Of a stretch of DNA of 10,791 nucleotides, positions 8,838 to 10,791 are shown in pieces. The stretch covers positions 1 through 10,791 of the forward strand of contig JBJXFI010000036.1 of the NCBI GenBank assembly GCA_046154695.1, read 5' to 3'. Positions within the stretch are counted from its first letter, which is position 1. Each line of letters begins with the position of its first letter. The DNA is from DALYLB01 sp046154695. Lineage in GTDB: Bacteria > Acidobacteriota > Blastocatellia > RBC074. The position numbers and the translations under genes were made by a program. The notes beneath the pieces are model-generated. The model was given only the letters and a program-made list of their open reading frames with translations, was not told the DNA's origin and did no database searches.

Positions 8838-10791
8838 TTACCCAATCACCCGGGCCATCTTCATTCTGCGCGCGAGGACGGCCTCGGCGACGAAGAGCAG
8901 GAGGGCGCCGAGAAGCAGCCAGAGCCACCATCGCTCGCGGGCCTCCAGCTCCTCGCTATTGAGTATTTCCCGCGCCGGCGAGGCCGCGCCCGCCTTCGGA
9001 TCGGCGCCGGTGACGCCCGCGGTGAACTCATCGACATTCAGTCTGGTGAAATCCGACTCTTTGCCGTCCAGGTTGACGGCGGCGAAATCGGACGTGTCGG
9101 GGTAGCGCAGCCGGTAGAAGCCGGGCTCGCGCGCGTTGATGATCAGCTCGCCGCTCGGCGTCTGTTTGCGCTCGGTGATTCGTTCGCCGCTCGGCGAATC
9201 GACGGCGGGCGGCGCGCCGTCGTTGGCGGCGGCGACGGTGAAGACCTGCCCCTGCGGATTCCACGCGCGTTCCCTGCGCTCTCCCAGATGGCGGACCATC
9301 TGGCGGACGAACGGAAGATAGGTCGGCGAGAGGGGAAGGTCGTTCCAGCTCGCATCGAGCGTCGTGGTATAAAGCAGGACCTTTCCGCTTCCGTGGGCGG
9401 CCTCGATCAGCGCCGGGCTGCCGTCGTCGTAACGGGCGAGAACCCCGGCCTTTTCGTTGGGCGCGGCCCGGTGATATCCGAAGACGCGCGCCGACGAGAG
9501 CCGCCCGCTCTGGCGGAAGATCTCGAAAATCGGATGATCGGTCTTGATGTCGCTCATCGAGACGTAGTTTCCCCGCAGCGTCACGGCCTCTTCGAGCTTC
9601 GCCAGCGGCAATGTTTGAAACGCCTGATTGAAGGCCGCGCTCTCCGTATGGGGGCCCGCGGCGAGAATCAGCCCGCCGCCTCCCTCGGTGAACTTGAGCA
9701 GCGACTGCGCCAGCGCCGGATTGACGGCCGCGTCATTGAGCAGGATCACCCGGTATTGCGCCAGCTCGCCCGGATTGACCGTGCCGGCCGTCTTGACTTC
9801 GAGCGTGAAGGGAAGGTTTTCGCCGGTCGTCAGGGCGCTGCGCAGATAAAAGGACTCGCTGCGCCCGCGCCCGGCGGTCTCGATCGCCAGCGCCTTCATC
9901 TGCTGCACGCGGCGCAGCGTGAAATTGAACCTGTTATCGTACAGGAAATTGTCCCCCTCGATCAGGATCAGGCCGCGATTGACGCCTTCGTTGAGATTGA
10001 AGCCCGTGAACTCGACCGTGGTCGCGCCGCGCGGCTCGATCTTGATCTCGCGCTTCTCGACCGTATGGTCGTTGAGCTGAAACTCCACACGGACGCCCGT
10101 CCGGGCCTCGTCGCTGTAATTGGCGATCCGGGCCGAGAGCTTGTCCGAATACTTCGCCTGATAGATCAGCGGCTGCAGGCTGACATCCGCGATCGCCAGG
10201 TTGGGCGTGTTCTCTTCGCCGAGGTCGATCGTCGTCAGCTTGATGTCGCGGCTCAGGCGATAGCTCGTTTCGGCCTGATTGCGCCCCGTCGCCTGAAAAT
10301 CGGAGATGAGGATAAGCCGCTTCTCGCCGGCGGAGACCTCCTTGAAGAGCCCCTCGGCCGCGCGAAGCGCCTGCGCGTACTCGGTTCCGTTCGCGCCCGG
10401 CCGCAGTCGATCGAGGGACGATTTCAACTGGCCGTGGTCGGCCGTGAAGCGGTTCTGCACCTCGAACCCCTGCCCAAAGGTGACCAGGGCGGCCCGCTCG
10501 CGGCCGCGCATCTCATCGAGCAGCGCCGCCGCGCGCCTCTTCGCCTGATCGAAGCGGTTGTCGAATCGCAGGCTGAAGGAGTCGTCCAGCAGAATGACGC
10601 TCGCGCGCTCCTTCTCGCCGTCGTTCGCCTCTCCGCTGCCGAAATAGGGGCGCAGAAAGGCGAGCACCAGCAGAAGAAACGCAAGGCAGCGCATCAGCAG
10701 CAGCAGCAGGTTCGTGAACTGCCTGCGCCGGATCGTGCGCTGGGGAACCCGCCGGACGAACATCAGCGAGGGAAACTCGACGCGCGGCGCC
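8838..10791 (-). CDS. BatA-type vWA membrane protein, 5' end outside window
   Basis: This is the 3' part of a BatA-like (aerotolerance N-terminal domain) protein. The first ATG in view is at 10763, but the frame stays open to the window edge and codes APRVEFPSL just before it, the conserved stretch that precedes F(V/L)RRVP in this family, so the true start lies beyond 10791 and 650 residues are visible. Numbering from 10763: arginine-rich RRVPQRTIRRRQ at 4-15, a membrane segment at about 18-38, then a vWA domain with the MIDAS motif DDSFS (60-64), T127 and D155, implying metal-dependent ligand binding. A beta-rich part follows (about 200-285), then a GATase-like region around LKFTEGGGGLILAAGP (356-371), and a final membrane segment (about 612-630) with a short basic tail. 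Homologues usually follow MoxR ATPase and DUF58 genes and are tied to envelope or oxidative stress. The DUF4175 gene starts 91 bases after its stop. Confidence 0.92.
   Translation of the reverse strand, partial: APRVEFPSLMFVRRVPQRTIRRRQFTNLLLLLMRCLAFLLLVLAFLRPYFGSGEANDGEKERASVILLDDSFSLRFDNRFDQAKRRAAALLDEMRGRERAALVTFGQGFEVQNRFTADHGQLKSSLDRLRPGANGTEYAQALRAAEGLFKEVSAGEKRLILISDFQATGRNQAETSYRLSRDIKLTTIDLGEENTPNLAIADVSLQPLIYQAKYSDKLSARIANYSDEARTGVRVEFQLNDHTVEKREIKIEPRGATTVEFTGFNLNEGVNRGLILIEGDNFLYDNRFNFTLRRVQQMKALAIETAGRGRSESFYLRSALTTGENLPFTLEVKTAGTVNPGELAQYRVILLNDAAVNPALAQSLLKFTEGGGGLILAAGPHTESAAFNQAFQTLPLAKLEEAVTLRGNYVSMSDIKTDHPIFEIFRQSGRLSSARVFGYHRAAPNEKAGVLARYDDGSPALIEAAHGSGKVLLYTTTLDASWNDLPLSPTYLPFVRQMVRHLGERRERAWNPQGQVFTVAAANDGAPPAVDSPSGERITERKQTPSGELIINAREPGFYRLRYPDTSDFAAVNLDGKESDFTRLNVDEFTAGVTGADPKAGAASPAREILNSEELEARERWWLWLLLGALLLFVAEAVLARRMKMARVIG

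Noticed and set aside
10761..10763. ATG at 10763 as the start of the BatA-type gene.
   Set aside because: The frame continues upstream with the conserved APRVEFPSL stretch, and starting here would cut off the family's first membrane segment.

Overview
The window is an accessory-looking but orderly stretch of a GC-rich bacterial chromosome. All six supported protein genes lie on the minus strand, so the locus reads from right to left. No tRNA, rRNA, CRISPR array, transposase or phage gene was seen. Three unrelated palindromic repeat elements sit in the gaps. Repeats of these styles are, from memory, common in Acidobacteriota (Blastocatellia-like) and also in Planctomycetota and Verrucomicrobiota. 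The combination of a BatA-type protein, a DUF4175 protein and a Gld-type ABC cassette fits an acidobacterium best, but this assignment is tentative because no marker gene is present.

Layout in transcription order. (1) 10791-8838: 3' part of a large BatA-type membrane protein with a von Willebrand A (vWA) domain; its true start lies outside the window. (2) 8837-8747: a 91-bp gap filled largely by a nested palindrome. (3) 8746-5096: a 1216-residue DUF4175-type membrane protein with Ig-like regions, a long Gln-rich coiled coil and a collagen-like Gly-X-Y tract. (4) 5095-4823: a 273-bp gap with a 14-bp hairpin just after the DUF4175 stop and a near-consensus sigma-70 promoter for the genes that follow. 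(5) 4822-198: a tight four-gene operon with gaps of 16, 9 and about 16 bases: an ABC ATPase (TTG start), an ABC-2 permease, a GldG-like auxiliary protein and a DUF4340 protein. (6) 197-1: a non-coding end carrying a long imperfect palindrome at 106-186.

How the genes may work together. The ATPase and permease should form an ABC-2 type transporter resembling GldA/GldF. The GldG-like protein is its usual membrane-anchored extracytoplasmic partner. The DUF4340 protein, with one N-terminal membrane anchor and two copies of the same domain, is the usual fourth member of such cassettes. Upstream, the BatA-type protein normally belongs to MoxR ATPase/DUF58/BatA loci, which are implicated in envelope stress and in chaperone or metal-insertion-like functions; a MoxR and a DUF58 gene would be expected just beyond position 10791. 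Placing the two modules side by side suggests a shared envelope role, but that is inference: the promoter and hairpin between them indicate two transcription units. The substrate of the transporter cannot be read from the sequence.
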